Of a stretch of 64,000 nucleotides of DNA, positions 47,708 to 57,567 are shown one piece after another. Each line of letters begins with the position of its first letter. The stretch's first letter is position 1. Below the pieces are notes generated by a model. That model did not search any database and was not told where the DNA came from. It worked only from the letters and a program-made list of their open reading frames with translations. The DNA comes from Halomonas sp. 54_146 (GTDB lineage: Bacteria > Pseudomonadota > Gammaproteobacteria > Pseudomonadales > Halomonadaceae). The DNA lies in assembly GCF_001507855.1 (NCBI RefSeq), contig NZ_LGEN01000008.1, positions 1 through 64,000 on the forward strand. Direction: 5' to 3'. The position numbers were made by a program, and so were the translations under genes.

Positions 47708-48010
47708 TTAACAGCAGCGGAAATGGTCTAAAGGTGAGTGTTCCATCCCCATACGCCTGTGCCAGTCGTGAAAACGCTCCAGCAGCAGCGGCTGAAGCTC
47801 TAGGGTGTAGTAAGAGGCTGGGTTCTGCAGGCCCATCATTTCAGAGAACACCAGCAGCATAAACAGGTCGTCTTCGTCGCGTCGCGCCCGGGCAATGGCA
47901 CCCCGATAGCGCGAACTATACACCTCTTCCGTGAAGAAGCGGGCCTGGTTTAACCAGGCCCGTAACTTGTCACGACGCGACGACGACCCGTGTAACGGGT
48001 CATCGTGCAT
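47708..48010 (-). CDS. Cory-CC-star protein
   Basis: This 100-residue protein has the features of the family: EVYSSRYRGAIARARRDEDD, the FSEMMGLQNPASYYTLEL block, FHDWHRRMGM, and a double Cys right before the stop codon, which gives the family its name. The function is unknown. Family members are commonly found next to an ArsA-like ATPase and CstA, as here. The terminal Cys pair suggests metal binding or a redox role. Confidence 0.85.
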   Translation of the reverse strand: MHDDPLHGSSSRRDKLRAWLNQARFFTEEVYSSRYRGAIARARRDEDDLFMLLVFSEMMGLQNPASYYTLELQPLLLERFHDWHRRMGMEHSPLDHFRCC

Positions 48011-48053
48011 AACGTTTACTCCCTTATCGCTTAACTAACATGCAATAGCAGCG

Positions 48054-49736
48054 TTAATCGCCTTGAGCAGCCATTTCAGCGCGAGAACGCTTAAGCGCTG
48101 AGGCACATTCCATCGCGACCATAATAGCCGCTACCAGCACGACAATATCCAGCACCAGCAGGAACATGTTGCCCTGGTTCCAGAACGTGCGCAGCTGCAT
48201 GAGTAGCGCCAAAATGGTCATCACCAGCAGGAAGCACAGCGGCGCTAAGGTAAACCACATGGGGCGCTTCATGCGTACCAACATCACGGTAATCACCAGC
48301 AGCGTCAGGCCTGCCAACAGTTGGTTAGTGGTGCCAAACAGCGGCCAGATGATCAAGCCGCCGGAACCATCAGCACCGCCCGCGCCAAACGCAAGCAGCA
48401 AGCAGGTTCCTACTGCCAAGCCCGTGGCAATGGCGGGCTTTTTCATCCACTGCTGATTATAGATGTCGCCCCACTCTTGGAAAATATAGCGCTGCAGGCG
48501 TAAGCCAGTATCCATCGTGGTGCCTGCAAAGAGCGCAGCCATGACGGTTAATAGCGTAGCAGCGGTTACTTCCGGCAAGCCAAGGCCGTTATGGATAATA
48601 AAGGCACCACCTTCCACAAAGGCATTAACGCCCCCCTGGCCGAAGGCAGAGTACATGGCCTGCCAATCGCCCAAGGTGGCAAAACCGGCCGTTGCTGCCA
48701 AAATGGCTGCCAGTGCGAGCATGCCTTCGCCCACCGCACCGAAATAACCTACAAAGCGCGCATCGGTCTCTTTGTTCAGCTGCTTAGACGTTGTGCCTGA
48801 AGAAACCAGCCCGTGGAAGCCAGATATTGCACCGCACGCAATGGTCACGAACAGCAACGGTATTAATGACGGCGTACCCGCTGGCACATCGCTATTAAAC
48901 GCAGGCGCTACCAGCACCGGGTTCAACAGGACCAACGCGCCATACAAGATGAGCAAACCAATAAATAGCTGTAAGCCGTTAATATAATCCCGCGGCTGAA
49001 GCAGCATCCATACCGGCAGCAGTGAAGCAATCGCCGCGTAGCCAAACAGAATTAAAATCCACACCGCATTACCCGACATACCGCCTACTTCAGCCGGCAT
49101 TTGAATGGGTACCGAAGGCCCAATGCCGATCAATGCATAAAGCGCCCCAACCCCAATCAAAGAGACGAGCGCCAGGCTCAAAATCCGGCGGTAGATCAGT
49201 TGGCCAATAATCAGCGCCACAATAATGGCCCCCCAAACCGGCACTACCGCGCTTGGGAAATTCATCATCAGCCCGGCGATGACGACGGCAAATACCGCGT
49301 TAACCATCAGTAATACCAGGAAGATAACGATCATAAAGATACTGCGGGCACGCTTACCGACCACATCACCCGTTAAAGCGCCCACCGATTTGGCTTTGTT
49401 GCGCACGCTGGCCCAAATGGCACCGAAATCGTGGATACCGGCAAAGAAAATCGTGCCGAACACCACCCATAAAAAGGCCGGTGCCCAACCCCAGATAACG
49501 GCAATAGCCGGGCCCACAATGGGGGCCGCGCCTGCCACAGAGGTAAAGTGATGGCCCCACAAGACAAACCGATTGGTTGGCACATAATCAATGCCATCCT
49601 CAAACTCATGGGCAGGGGTTTTGAAATCAGGATCTAGTTGATAGATCTTCTCGGCAATGAACTTGGAGTACACAAAGTACCCCAAGGCCATTGCGCCAAG
49701 ACCTACCACTAGCAGTAAGATAGCACTCATGGGCAC
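48054..49736 (-). CDS. cstA: CstA-family peptide/pyruvate transporter
   Basis: The 560-residue membrane protein has the conserved FEDGIDYVPTNRFVLWGHHF stretch near the N-terminus, GPAIAVIWGWAPAFLWVVFG, and GFHGLVSSGTTSKQLNKETD in the middle. It is shorter than the about 700-residue E. coli CstA and close to the compact branch of the family. CstA proteins import peptides or pyruvate during carbon starvation. It is upstream of the cory-CC-star and ArsA-like genes, probably in one transcript. Confidence 0.92.
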   Translation of the reverse strand: MPMSAILLLVVGLGAMALGYFVYSKFIAEKIYQLDPDFKTPAHEFEDGIDYVPTNRFVLWGHHFTSVAGAAPIVGPAIAVIWGWAPAFLWVVFGTIFFAGIHDFGAIWASVRNKAKSVGALTGDVVGKRARSIFMIVIFLVLLMVNAVFAVVIAGLMMNFPSAVVPVWGAIIVALIIGQLIYRRILSLALVSLIGVGALYALIGIGPSVPIQMPAEVGGMSGNAVWILILFGYAAIASLLPVWMLLQPRDYINGLQLFIGLLILYGALVLLNPVLVAPAFNSDVPAGTPSLIPLLFVTIACGAISGFHGLVSSGTTSKQLNKETDARFVGYFGAVGEGMLALAAILAATAGFATLGDWQAMYSAFGQGGVNAFVEGGAFIIHNGLGLPEVTAATLLTVMAALFAGTTMDTGLRLQRYIFQEWGDIYNQQWMKKPAIATGLAVGTCLLLAFGAGGADGSGGLIIWPLFGTTNQLLAGLTLLVITVMLVRMKRPMWFTLAPLCFLLVMTILALLMQLRTFWNQGNMFLLVLDIVVLVAAIMVAMECASALKRSRAEMAAQGD

Positions 49737-50261
49737 TGCTCCTTTGGTATGGTTTGCTGGTCGTTATTGACGTGCTTTTTTTTACTTGCTTTTTTACTCG
49801 CTATTTTCACTAGCGCTACTTATTAACCCTAGCGACTGACCTAGGGGGGAACAACGCTTTCAACATACAAAGTATTTATCAGTTAACTGTGAAGTTAATA
49901 AGAATACAATTTCAACGGCCTGAATTAATCCTAAAGTCTTACGCCATACGGCTTATATCGTCTATTTTTCCCGTGCTATCCATTTACCCCTGCTTCCTAC
50001 TTTTCCTACTACTAACCCACGCCTCCCGCTAACCCACGCTTCCCAGCAATCTTGCTTCTAGCAATACTGATTGCCTGCATTCGGCCAAGGTCGTCTTGGC
50101 CGCCCTTCTCTGTCTAACTACACTACATAGCCTGACTACACTACATAGCAAAATATCTAAATAGCGCTTACATAAATAGCGATCACTCTTGTACCAGCGA
50201 ATTACCTGCGAGATATCCTGGCAGCGCTAACACGAACAACAAATAACGACAGGAGAGTTCC
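49737..50261. other. Intergenic region between cstA and the receiver gene
   Basis: No gene was found. It must hold the divergent promoters of cstA and the signalling cluster, but no clear consensus can be assigned by eye. It contains two short duplications: CTAACCCACGC at 50012-50044 (about 16 bp x 2) and CTAACTACACTACATAGC-like at 50114-50149 (18 bp x 2). A run of pyrimidine-rich DNA precedes them. Confidence 0.5.
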
Positions 50262-50636
50262 ATGGCCAAAGTGCTTGTGGTCGATGATGAACCCAACATT
50301 GTTCTATCTATTGAATTTCTGATGGAGCAAGCGGGATTCGAGGTCGTGACTGCCGAAGACGGTGAACAAGCCCTGGCGCGCGTCAACGATAGCCAGCCCG
50401 ATTTACTGCTACTCGACATAAGCCTACCGGGGATTAGCGGTTTTGACGTGTTGGAACGGCTGCGCAGTGAAGCGGCCACCGCCCAGCTTCCCATTATTAT
50501 GCTGACCGCTCACGGGCGTGATGTTGAACGGGAAAAAGGCATGGCGCTGGGTGCCGATGACTACATCACCAAGCCTTTCTCCACCCAAGCATTGGTCGAG
50601 AAAGTTAAAGCGCTGCTGATTGAGGAACAGCCATGA
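50262..50636 (+). CDS. Single-domain response regulator
   Basis: The 124-residue protein is a lone receiver domain. The acidic pocket VDDEPN, the phospho-acceptor Asp52 ([15 protein letters not shown]), the Thr in IIMLTAHG and Lys104 (DDYITKPFS) are all intact. There is no output domain, so it must signal through a partner or act as a phosphate carrier. The obvious partner is the histidine kinase three genes downstream. The stop codon overlaps the exonuclease start (ATGA). Confidence 0.93.
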   Translation: MAKVLVVDDEPNIVLSIEFLMEQAGFEVVTAEDGEQALARVNDSQPDLLLLDISLPGISGFDVLERLRSEAATAQLPIIMLTAHGRDVEREKGMALGADDYITKPFSTQALVEKVKALLIEEQP

Positions 50637-52696
50637 CCCGAGGCGGGCTACCTAAACGCCAGCGCCTGATTGGCCTATGGCTTCTGCTCAGCGGTATCAG
50701 CCTGCTGGGCGGCGCTATTTTTGCTGCTTGGCTGGATGCCCAGCTCGCCCCCACGGGCTGGACAAGAATAGCCCTATGGCTGGGCAGTTTTTCCGGCGGC
50801 GCGACGATCTTCTTGGTGGGCTTACTGCTTGAACGCATGCTGTTTACGCCGCTGCGCCACTTACAGGTGCAGCTGGCGCGCTTAGTCGCTAACCCTGATG
50901 CCCGCGACGAACACCCACCCGAAGGCTGGTTAAAAGGGCTCGGGCCTGATCTACGCCGTGTGCGCGAGAGCTGGCGGGCAGATCGCAGCCGCCTGGCCAC
51001 TGCCCATGCCGAAGGCGCACGCAGCGCCGCCCGCATTCGCCAGGAACTTGAAACGCTACTGCAAGTGCTCGAAACGCCGCTACTGCTGTGTGACCACCAC
51101 CGCCGCCTGATGCTATTTAATCAGGCCGCGGAAGACTTCTTTGTTGGCAATACCGGCCTTGGTTTAGGTAAGCGCTTAGAAGCACTTTTGCCCGTTGCCA
51201 GTTTGCAGCAAGCGCTCAGCCAGCTGCCTAACGACGGCTCGCCCAGAGAACTGCTAGCCCCCTGCGATGACCGCTGGCTAAAAGTGATCCTGCGCCGCGT
51301 GCCGGGCAGCAACGGCGAAACGCTGCTGACCTTTAGCGACGCCACCGCCTCGTGGTCGAGTGAAATGGGGGTAAGAGCCGAACTTGCCGATATGCTGACA
51401 CCGCTGCGTCAACATACCGCCAGCCTGACCAGTGCCGCCGATGCGCTGATTCAATTGCGCCACCAAAGCGATGCTGATACGTCACTGCTGCGCCAACGGT
51501 TTGAGCGCGTTATTCACGAGGAAGGCACCACATTAGGTGACAACGTTGCCAAAATTGGCCAGTTGCTCGACGACCTGCAGCATCAAGGGGAGCGTTTAAC
51601 GCCCATGTGGTCGAACGACTTCTGGCAGGCCTTGGATGAGCGCCTTGATCCCGAACACCGCCTAATCACCCCAGTCGGCATGCCGGCTTGGTTTAAAGGC
51701 GATGCGCCCGCGCTAATCGCACTGTTTGACTCACTCGTCAAACATTTAAACGCCCACCTTCCCGACAGCGGCTTTGAGGGAGAAATATGCCTGGGTAATA
51801 AACGTGTCTATCTGGATCTTATATGGCACGGCAAAGCGATACCCGAACACGAACTGGCCGAATGGCGCCAGCAACCGCTGGCCTCGTTGCCGCTCAACCC
51901 TACCGTTGCGGATGTACTGCGCCAACACGCCAGCGATATTTGGAGCCTGGCCGACGCCGATGGCGTTCATGCCCGCCTGCGCCTTCCCCTGCCCGCCATG
52001 GAACGGGTCGGCCCGCCCAGGGAAACGGCACCGCCGCGCCCCGAGTTCCACGACTTTGGCATTGCTGACCTGCCCCCGCCGGATGAGGCACTGGCCAGCC
52101 GCTCGTTGCGCAGCCTGGAAGTGGTCGCCTTTGACACCGAAACCACCGGGCTTGAGCTGCGCCGTGGCGATACGGTCATCAGCTTGGGGGCTTGCCGCGT
52201 GGTCAACGCCCGTTTATTGGCAAGCGAAGCCTTCGATCAAAAAGTTGACCCAAAGCGGCCAATCCCGCCTGCCAGCACGGCGATTCACGGCCTCACCGAT
52301 GCGGATGTGATTGGCGCGCCACCGCTGGATATCGTACTTACCCGCTTTCGCGACTACGTAGGCGAAGCCGTATTGCTGGCGCATAACGCCGCCTTTGATC
52401 TACTCGCTATCAGTCACAAAGGTGTCGTTTTTGATATTCCTGTCATCGACACCCTGCTGATTTCGCGGGCGCTGGATGAAGCCTTAGACGGGCACGACCT
52501 GGATAGCCTTGCAAAGCGCTATGATCTGGCATTTCCGCCAGGCACACGCCACACTGCCCTAGGCGATGCCCGCGTTACCGCCGAGCTATGGCTAGCCTTG
52601 CTGCCCCGCTTGGAAGCCCGCGGTGTAGACACCCTAGAGCAGTTGCTAGCGCTGCAGGCCAATGCCTTTGACCGACAGGATGCCAGTGCCTCATGA
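50633..52696 (+). CDS. Membrane protein with PAS region and DEDD exonuclease domain
   Basis: Two hydrophobic helices at about residues 10-32 and 38-60 start the protein. A linker and a PAS-like region follow ([20 protein letters not shown], near 135-240), then a degenerate kinase-like middle. Residues about 495-680 are a DEDDh 3'-5' exonuclease of the DnaQ type, with Asp501 and Glu503 in [18 protein letters not shown], the Asp in [11 protein letters not shown] and [13 protein letters not shown]. So a nuclease domain is tied to a sensor-like membrane protein. It lies between receiver and transporter-kinase genes, a neighbourhood seen in the acetate-type CrbS/R systems. Confidence 0.85.
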   Translation: MTRGGLPKRQRLIGLWLLLSGISLLGGAIFAAWLDAQLAPTGWTRIALWLGSFSGGATIFLVGLLLERMLFTPLRHLQVQLARLVANPDARDEHPPEGWLKGLGPDLRRVRESWRADRSRLATAHAEGARSAARIRQELETLLQVLETPLLLCDHHRRLMLFNQAAEDFFVGNTGLGLGKRLEALLPVASLQQALSQLPNDGSPRELLAPCDDRWLKVILRRVPGSNGETLLTFSDATASWSSEMGVRAELADMLTPLRQHTASLTSAADALIQLRHQSDADTSLLRQRFERVIHEEGTTLGDNVAKIGQLLDDLQHQGERLTPMWSNDFWQALDERLDPEHRLITPVGMPAWFKGDAPALIALFDSLVKHLNAHLPDSGFEGEICLGNKRVYLDLIWHGKAIPEHELAEWRQQPLASLPLNPTVADVLRQHASDIWSLADADGVHARLRLPLPAMERVGPPRETAPPRPEFHDFGIADLPPPDEALASRSLRSLEVVAFDTETTGLELRRGDTVISLGACRVVNARLLASEAFDQKVDPKRPIPPASTAIHGLTDADVIGAPPLDIVLTRFRDYVGEAVLLAHNAAFDLLAISHKGVVFDIPVIDTLLISRALDEALDGHDLDSLAKRYDLAFPPGTRHTALGDARVTAELWLALLPRLEARGVDTLEQLLALQANAFDRQDASAS

Positions 52697-52726
52697 ACCG
52701 CTTAACATTATGCAACACGTAACCTT

Positions 52727-52936
52727 ATGAAACCTTCAGGCGTGAAATCACGTAAAGCAGAGCGTTTGATGGCGTTAGTCGCTATCGCCCTATTACTGTT
52801 CTGCCCGCCGCTGATTATTGTGGTGGACCGTCTACCCTCTTTTAACGTGGGCTGGCTACCGCTGTATTTGTTTAGCGCCTGGGCGGTAGTGATTGGCTTA
52901 ACCGCCTGGCTAATGGAACACCGCGCGGGGCACTGA
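52727..52936 (+). CDS. Small two-helix membrane protein
   Basis: The 69-residue protein has two membrane helices (LMALVAIALLLFCPPLIIVV and LPLYLFSAWAVVIGLTAWLM). Small membrane proteins of this size (DUF485 or DUF4212-like) are common partners of solute:sodium symporter proteins, and this gene ends two bases before one. The role is inferred from context; the family is not recognised with certainty. Confidence 0.75.
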   Translation: MKPSGVKSRKAERLMALVAIALLLFCPPLIIVVDRLPSFNVGWLPLYLFSAWAVVIGLTAWLMEHRAGH

Positions 52937-52938
52937 CC

Positions 52939-55695
52939 ATGCGTACAGAGCTGATTATTCTCGGCACGGCCTTTGGCTATTTGGCACTGTTATTTGTGGT
53001 CGCCGCCTGGGGCGACCGACGCGCCGAACAGGGCCGCTCGATTATTGGTTCACCAACGGTATATGCCCTTTCTATCGCGGTTTACTGCACGGCCTGGACC
53101 TTCTACGGCAGCGTCGGGCGCGCTGCGGAGTATGGCCCCAGCTTTCTACTTATTTACCTGGGCCCTACCCTGGCAATGCTGATGGCCCCTTTTGTAATCC
53201 GCAAAATGGTGCGCATCGCCGCCCGCCAGAGAATCAGCTCCATTGCTGATTTTATCAGCGCCCGTTACGGCAAAAGCACCAGCTTAGGAGCGCTGGTGGC
53301 CTTAATGGCGCTAATCACGATCACCCCCTATATCGCCCTGCAGTTAAAAGCGATTACCGTTAGCCACGCAGTGTTGATTAATTACCCTGATACCGCCAAC
53401 GCCACCCTGATGGATGAACGCTTCTGGATGGATAAATCCCTCTGGGTCGCTTTGGTGCTGGCGGTGTTTATCATCTTATTTGGCACACGCCACCTGGATG
53501 CCAGTGAACGCCACGAAGGCATGGTGGCAGCCATCGCTTTGGAATCGTTGGTCAAACTGGTGGCGTTTATGGCCGTTGGCGTGTTTGTGGTGTTCGTGAT
53601 GTTTGAAGGCCCGGCGGCGCTTTTTGCACAGGTTGCGGCCACGCCTGCACTGGTAGACAGTATGCGGCTGGACAATGCACCGGGCGGGGTTACCGGCTGG
53701 GTAGGTATGCTGGTACTGGCGTTTCTGGCGTTTTTAACCCTGCCCCGCCAGTTTCAGGTATTGGTGGTCGAAAATGTCGATGAGCAGCATTTAACGCGGG
53801 CAAGCTGGCTTTTCCCCCTCTACATGCTGCTGATCAACCTGTTTGTTATTCCGATTGCATTAGCCGGCCTGCTGCTGGGCGGCAGCACCGATGACCCCGA
53901 CAGTTTTGTGCTAACGCTGCCGCTTTCAGCGGGGCTTGAAGGGCTGCCGCTGCTGGTGTTTATCGGCGGCCTTTCTGCGGCAACGGGCATGGTGATTGTG
54001 GAAACCATTGCGCTTTCCACGATGGTCAGCAACCAGCTGATTATGCCGCTGTTGCTGCGCTCCCGCCGCCTGCACCTTAGCACCCGGGGCGAGCTGGCCG
54101 GTTGGCTGCTGGGCATTCGCCGCGTGGCCATTGTGCTGATTCTGCTGCTTGGCTATCTCTACCACGCGCTAATTGGCGACTCCTACAGCCTGGTGACGAT
54201 TGGGCTGGTCTCCTTTGCTGGGGCTGCGCAGTTTGCCCCGGCGATGTTAATTGGCCTTTACTGGCGCGGCGCTACCCGCCAGGGGGCCACTATTGGCTTA
54301 ATCGCTGGTTTCCTGGTGTGGTGCTATACCTTGCTGCTGCCCGGCTTTGCCCAGTCGGGCTGGCTGGATGCCGCCCTGCTTACCGAAGGCCCCTGGGGCA
54401 TTGCCTGGCTGATGCCGTATGGTTTGTTCGGCCTCGAAAACTGGGATATTTATACCCATTCGCTGCTGTGGAGCATGTTGGCCAACGTGGGGCTGCTGGT
54501 GGGTGTTTCTCTGTTTACTCGCCCAACCCCACTTGAGCAAACCCAGGCAGCGCTGTTTACCGAAGCCATGCACCCGAACCTGCAAACCACGGCGCTATCT
54601 TCGTCACTATGGCGCGGGCAAACCACCCAAGGGGCGCTCAAAGAACTGCTGGTGCGTTATCTGGGCGCTCCAACCACCCGCCGCGTGTTTAGCCATAGCA
54701 GCACCAAGAGCGCTTATGCGGCGGATGAACCCGCCACCGCCGAGTTAATTACCCGTGCCGAGCAAGCGCTGGCAGGGTCGCTTGGCAGTGCCTCGGCGCG
54801 GGTACTCATCAACTCGGTGGTGCGCGGCGAGGCGCTGGATATCGAGTCGATCCTGAGCATTCTGGATACCACCTCACAGACCCTTGAGTACAACCGCCGC
54901 TTAGAGCAGAAATCTCAAGAGCTGGTGCAAATCGGTGAAGAGTTACGCAGCGCTAACGAGCGGCTGCGCGAGCTGGACCGGTTAAAAGATGAGTTTGTGG
55001 CGATGGTCAGTCATGAACTGCGCACACCGCTCACCTCTATTCGCGCCTTTGCAGAAATTCTGCGCGATAGCATCGAACTGCCTGAGGAGAAGCGCCAGCA
55101 TTTTCTTGGCGTGATTGTTCATGAGAGCCAGCGCCTGTCACGCTTGATTGAAGAGATTCTGGATCTTGCCCGCCTTGAGAGCGGCCGCTTAACCCTTAAC
55201 CCGGTACCGCTTGACCTTGCTGCCCTCGCCCGCCACAGCATTGACACCATTGCGCATCTGCATAAAGAGCGTGGTATTGAGCTAGACGTGAACCTAGAGG
55301 CTGACCCGGCGATGGTCATTGGCGACCAGGATCGCTTAGAACAGGTGATTATCAACCTGCTGGATAACGCGGGTAAATTTGCCGACCGTGATCAGCCCAA
55401 AGTGCGCCTAGCGCTTTACCGCCACCGTCGCCACTTTCGGTTAAGCGTTGAAGATAACGGTGCCGGCATTAGCGCTGACGAGCGGGAGCGTGTGTTCGAA
55501 AAATTCCACCAAATACAGCAAGATAGCGATATTCCACGCGGGCGCCCCAAAGGCAGCGGTTTAGGCCTGCCCATCAGCCGAGGCATTATCGCCCATCTGG
55601 GAGGAAGGCTCTGGGTAGAAGATGCCAAACACTTAGGCGGAGCCTGTTTGACGCTGGAACTGCCTGCCGCACCTGATGCTGCTAATCCTTCGTAA
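52939..55695 (+). CDS. Solute:sodium symporter-histidine kinase fusion (CrbS/CbrA type)
   Basis: The N-terminal 560 residues are a solute:sodium symporter with about 13 helices (SPTVYALSIAVYCTAWTFYG is characteristic). A linker and coiled coil lead to a histidine kinase. The H-box is MVSHELRTPLTSIRAF with His692, followed by the N-box (NLLDNAGKF) and G-boxes (VEDNGAGIS, GSGLGLPISRGIIAHL). CrbS-like proteins control acetate use and CbrA controls histidine and C/N balance. No receiver is fused. The cognate output is probably the lone receiver upstream. Confidence 0.93.
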   Translation: MRTELIILGTAFGYLALLFVVAAWGDRRAEQGRSIIGSPTVYALSIAVYCTAWTFYGSVGRAAEYGPSFLLIYLGPTLAMLMAPFVIRKMVRIAARQRISSIADFISARYGKSTSLGALVALMALITITPYIALQLKAITVSHAVLINYPDTANATLMDERFWMDKSLWVALVLAVFIILFGTRHLDASERHEGMVAAIALESLVKLVAFMAVGVFVVFVMFEGPAALFAQVAATPALVDSMRLDNAPGGVTGWVGMLVLAFLAFLTLPRQFQVLVVENVDEQHLTRASWLFPLYMLLINLFVIPIALAGLLLGGSTDDPDSFVLTLPLSAGLEGLPLLVFIGGLSAATGMVIVETIALSTMVSNQLIMPLLLRSRRLHLSTRGELAGWLLGIRRVAIVLILLLGYLYHALIGDSYSLVTIGLVSFAGAAQFAPAMLIGLYWRGATRQGATIGLIAGFLVWCYTLLLPGFAQSGWLDAALLTEGPWGIAWLMPYGLFGLENWDIYTHSLLWSMLANVGLLVGVSLFTRPTPLEQTQAALFTEAMHPNLQTTALSSSLWRGQTTQGALKELLVRYLGAPTTRRVFSHSSTKSAYAADEPATAELITRAEQALAGSLGSASARVLINSVVRGEALDIESILSILDTTSQTLEYNRRLEQKSQELVQIGEELRSANERLRELDRLKDEFVAMVSHELRTPLTSIRAFAEILRDSIELPEEKRQHFLGVIVHESQRLSRLIEEILDLARLESGRLTLNPVPLDLAALARHSIDTIAHLHKERGIELDVNLEADPAMVIGDQDRLEQVIINLLDNAGKFADRDQPKVRLALYRHRRHFRLSVEDNGAGISADERERVFEKFHQIQQDSDIPRGRPKGSGLGLPISRGIIAHLGGRLWVEDAKHLGGACLTLELPAAPDAANPS

Positions 55696-55727
55696 GGACA
55701 GGGACAGGAACAAGCCCTGACGAGGCG

Positions 55728-56855
55728 CTAGGCGCTTTTTACACGCTGAACGAATGCTTTAATCTGCTGAAGATCAAACTTCAACAGCAGGCGCTCATCC
55801 TCACGCAGGCGGCGTAGGTCAACCCAGCCGTCTGCCGCTTGGCCACAGGCTTTGTTATACCGCTGTTGATCCAAAAGACGCTGCTGGAGACGCTCAAACG
55901 CTGCCACCAGCAGCCCTGATTGAGCCGCCGTTAGCACATCTGGCGTATGGCTCAAGGCGACCAGGCGCTCGCGGGTGCCTATCTCGCGCCGACGATGGCG
56001 CACACAGAGCAAGCGCGCTGCACTAATTAATGACAGCAAGCCTTGGTGTTTAAGGTTAAGGGCTTGTTCGTGAGGGGCATCCAGGCTTGGGCTTGAGGCA
56101 AGCCGCCCAAGGCGATCCAGCGCCACCGGCAACTCATCAAGCAGCGCGGCCATTTCATGCATAAACAGCGGTGCGCTGGGAAGTATTGTTGCAATGCGCT
56201 CGCCTAGCTGCTCAGCAAGCGCCGAATTGCCGGCTACCGGGGCGAAATCAAGCAAGATATTGGTTTGCTGAACACGTTTAACCTGACGGTCTGCGCTCCA
56301 AATTTCCAACTGCGCCTGCCACTCACTTAGCCGTTTGCGCCACATCGGCCAGCGAGCCATCACATGGCCACGGCAAAGCGGTATACCGGCCTCATCCAGG
56401 CGTTGGGTAAAGCGCTCGCCTAACGCCTGAAAATAGCCATCGATCTCCACGTGCCGGTGGTCAGGGTAATCATCAATAATCAGCGCATTATCCTGGTCAG
56501 GCCCTAGCAGGCTTTCATAGCGCGCCGCCGAGCCTAGTACCAATACGCAATAATCAACCGGCGGTGCCCCCCACCCCTGCGCCTCCATCTCACTTAGCGA
56601 TAGGGTAATCGCCTGGCGATAAAGCGAAGCATTGTGGTCACTAATAATTTGGGCAGTACGCCAGGCAGGAAGATCATAATGTACCAGCGCTTCAACGAGC
56701 GGAAGTTGCCACGCGTAGGCATCGGCTAATGAGGTCGTGGGTGAGGAAATTTTGTTTAAAAGGTTATGGAGCGGAGCAGTAAGCGCCGTGGTGGTTAGTT
56801 TTCCGTCTTTATTTATTAGCGAGCGCCAGGGCGAAGCTCGGTGTACAACGCGCAT
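55728..56855 (-). CDS. DUF294 nucleotidyltransferase-like protein
   Basis: The 375-residue protein has the GlnD-type nucleotidyltransferase motif LVLGSAARYESLLGPDQDNAL near residues 105-125, keeping the GS-A and DQD metal-binding signature, and a C-terminal DUF294 substrate-binding domain. The CBS pair found in many relatives is missing. Such genes often sit beside exonuclease, small membrane protein and symporter-kinase genes, as here in opposite orientation. Its target protein or nucleotide is not known. Confidence 0.85.
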   Translation of the reverse strand: MRVVHRASPWRSLINKDGKLTTTALTAPLHNLLNKISSPTTSLADAYAWQLPLVEALVHYDLPAWRTAQIISDHNASLYRQAITLSLSEMEAQGWGAPPVDYCVLVLGSAARYESLLGPDQDNALIIDDYPDHRHVEIDGYFQALGERFTQRLDEAGIPLCRGHVMARWPMWRKRLSEWQAQLEIWSADRQVKRVQQTNILLDFAPVAGNSALAEQLGERIATILPSAPLFMHEMAALLDELPVALDRLGRLASSPSLDAPHEQALNLKHQGLLSLISAARLLCVRHRRREIGTRERLVALSHTPDVLTAAQSGLLVAAFERLQQRLLDQQRYNKACGQAADGWVDLRRLREDERLLLKFDLQQIKAFVQRVKSA

Positions 56856-56976
56856 ACGACTCTCTCTTTATAGCAAAACGGGCTTTTCCCAAAACGGTTT
56901 TTTCTAAACGATGTTTGCTAAGCGATTTCTCTACAAACGGCGCTGAAAATCGCGACGTTACAGATAGATTGACTCT

Positions 56977-57321
56977 TTAAGCGTTATTTTCGTGCTGAGT
57001 TTCGCTGGCGCGCTGTGGGCTTGGCTCAAACATCGCTTCACCGACTTCGTCAATATAGCGCTGCGCTTTGGTGATCATCATGGCATCGCAGGCGTCGCGC
57101 GCAGGCAGCATGTCTGAGCGTTCAAAGCGGTGTTCAAGCGTTTCCCCTGAAGCGTCTGGCTTTTGAATCCAGCCGCTCACACGGTACTGGCCGCTTTGGT
57201 TGTCCGGCTGAGGGATAATCAAGTAGCCTTTGTACTCGACACCATCGGAAGCTTTGGTGGTAGCGCCAGGTGCCGCTTGGCGATCACTACCAAAGAGTCC
57301 GGATAATATTTTTTTTAGCAT
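56977..57321 (-). CDS. HlyU-family protein
   Basis: The 114-residue protein matches the HlyU family (PF10115): KASDGVEYKGYLIIPQPDNQ, YRVSGWIQK and LEHRFERSDMLPARDACDAM. Despite the name, which comes from an unrelated Vibrio regulator, this family is a small beta-rich protein of unknown role. It has no signal peptide. It lies downstream of argG on the same strand, with a palindromic repeat between. Confidence 0.8.
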   Translation of the reverse strand: MLKKILSGLFGSDRQAAPGATTKASDGVEYKGYLIIPQPDNQSGQYRVSGWIQKPDASGETLEHRFERSDMLPARDACDAMMITKAQRYIDEVGEAMFEPSPQRASETQHENNA

Positions 57322-57385
57322 GATGATGGCTCCTTTTTAAACACAGTGGCTCCTTAACGAGTTTGGACTGCGGCGTTAGGGTGCT

Positions 57386-57499
57386 GCGGGGGCGCTGTGA
57401 ACCCATCCATGGGCGCTACTTTCGCCATCTGCCCGCCATGGATGGCGGAAATGCCGGAATTGTTGGGAACATATTCCGGCCATGGCGAAAGACCCCCGC
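57386..57499. repeat. REP-like element with nested hairpins
   Basis: Outer arms GCGGGGG (57386-57392) and CCCCCGC (57493-57499) enclose TTTCGCCAT/ATGGCGAAA arms and several palindromes: CCCATCCATGGG, CCGCCATGGATGGCGG (57433-57448) and GCCGGAAT/ATTCCGGC (57453-57460 with 57473-57480). The structure is like a multi-arm RNA fold or a REP/BIME element between argG and hlyU. I recall CCCATCCATGGGCGCTAC as a frequent Halomonas intergenic motif, but could not test that. Confidence 0.7.
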
Positions 57500-57567
57500 T
57501 TTACCCTATCGCGGCCTCCCTGCAATTTGCACTCAATGAGAAATTTTCACTAGGTGCTATTGCCATA

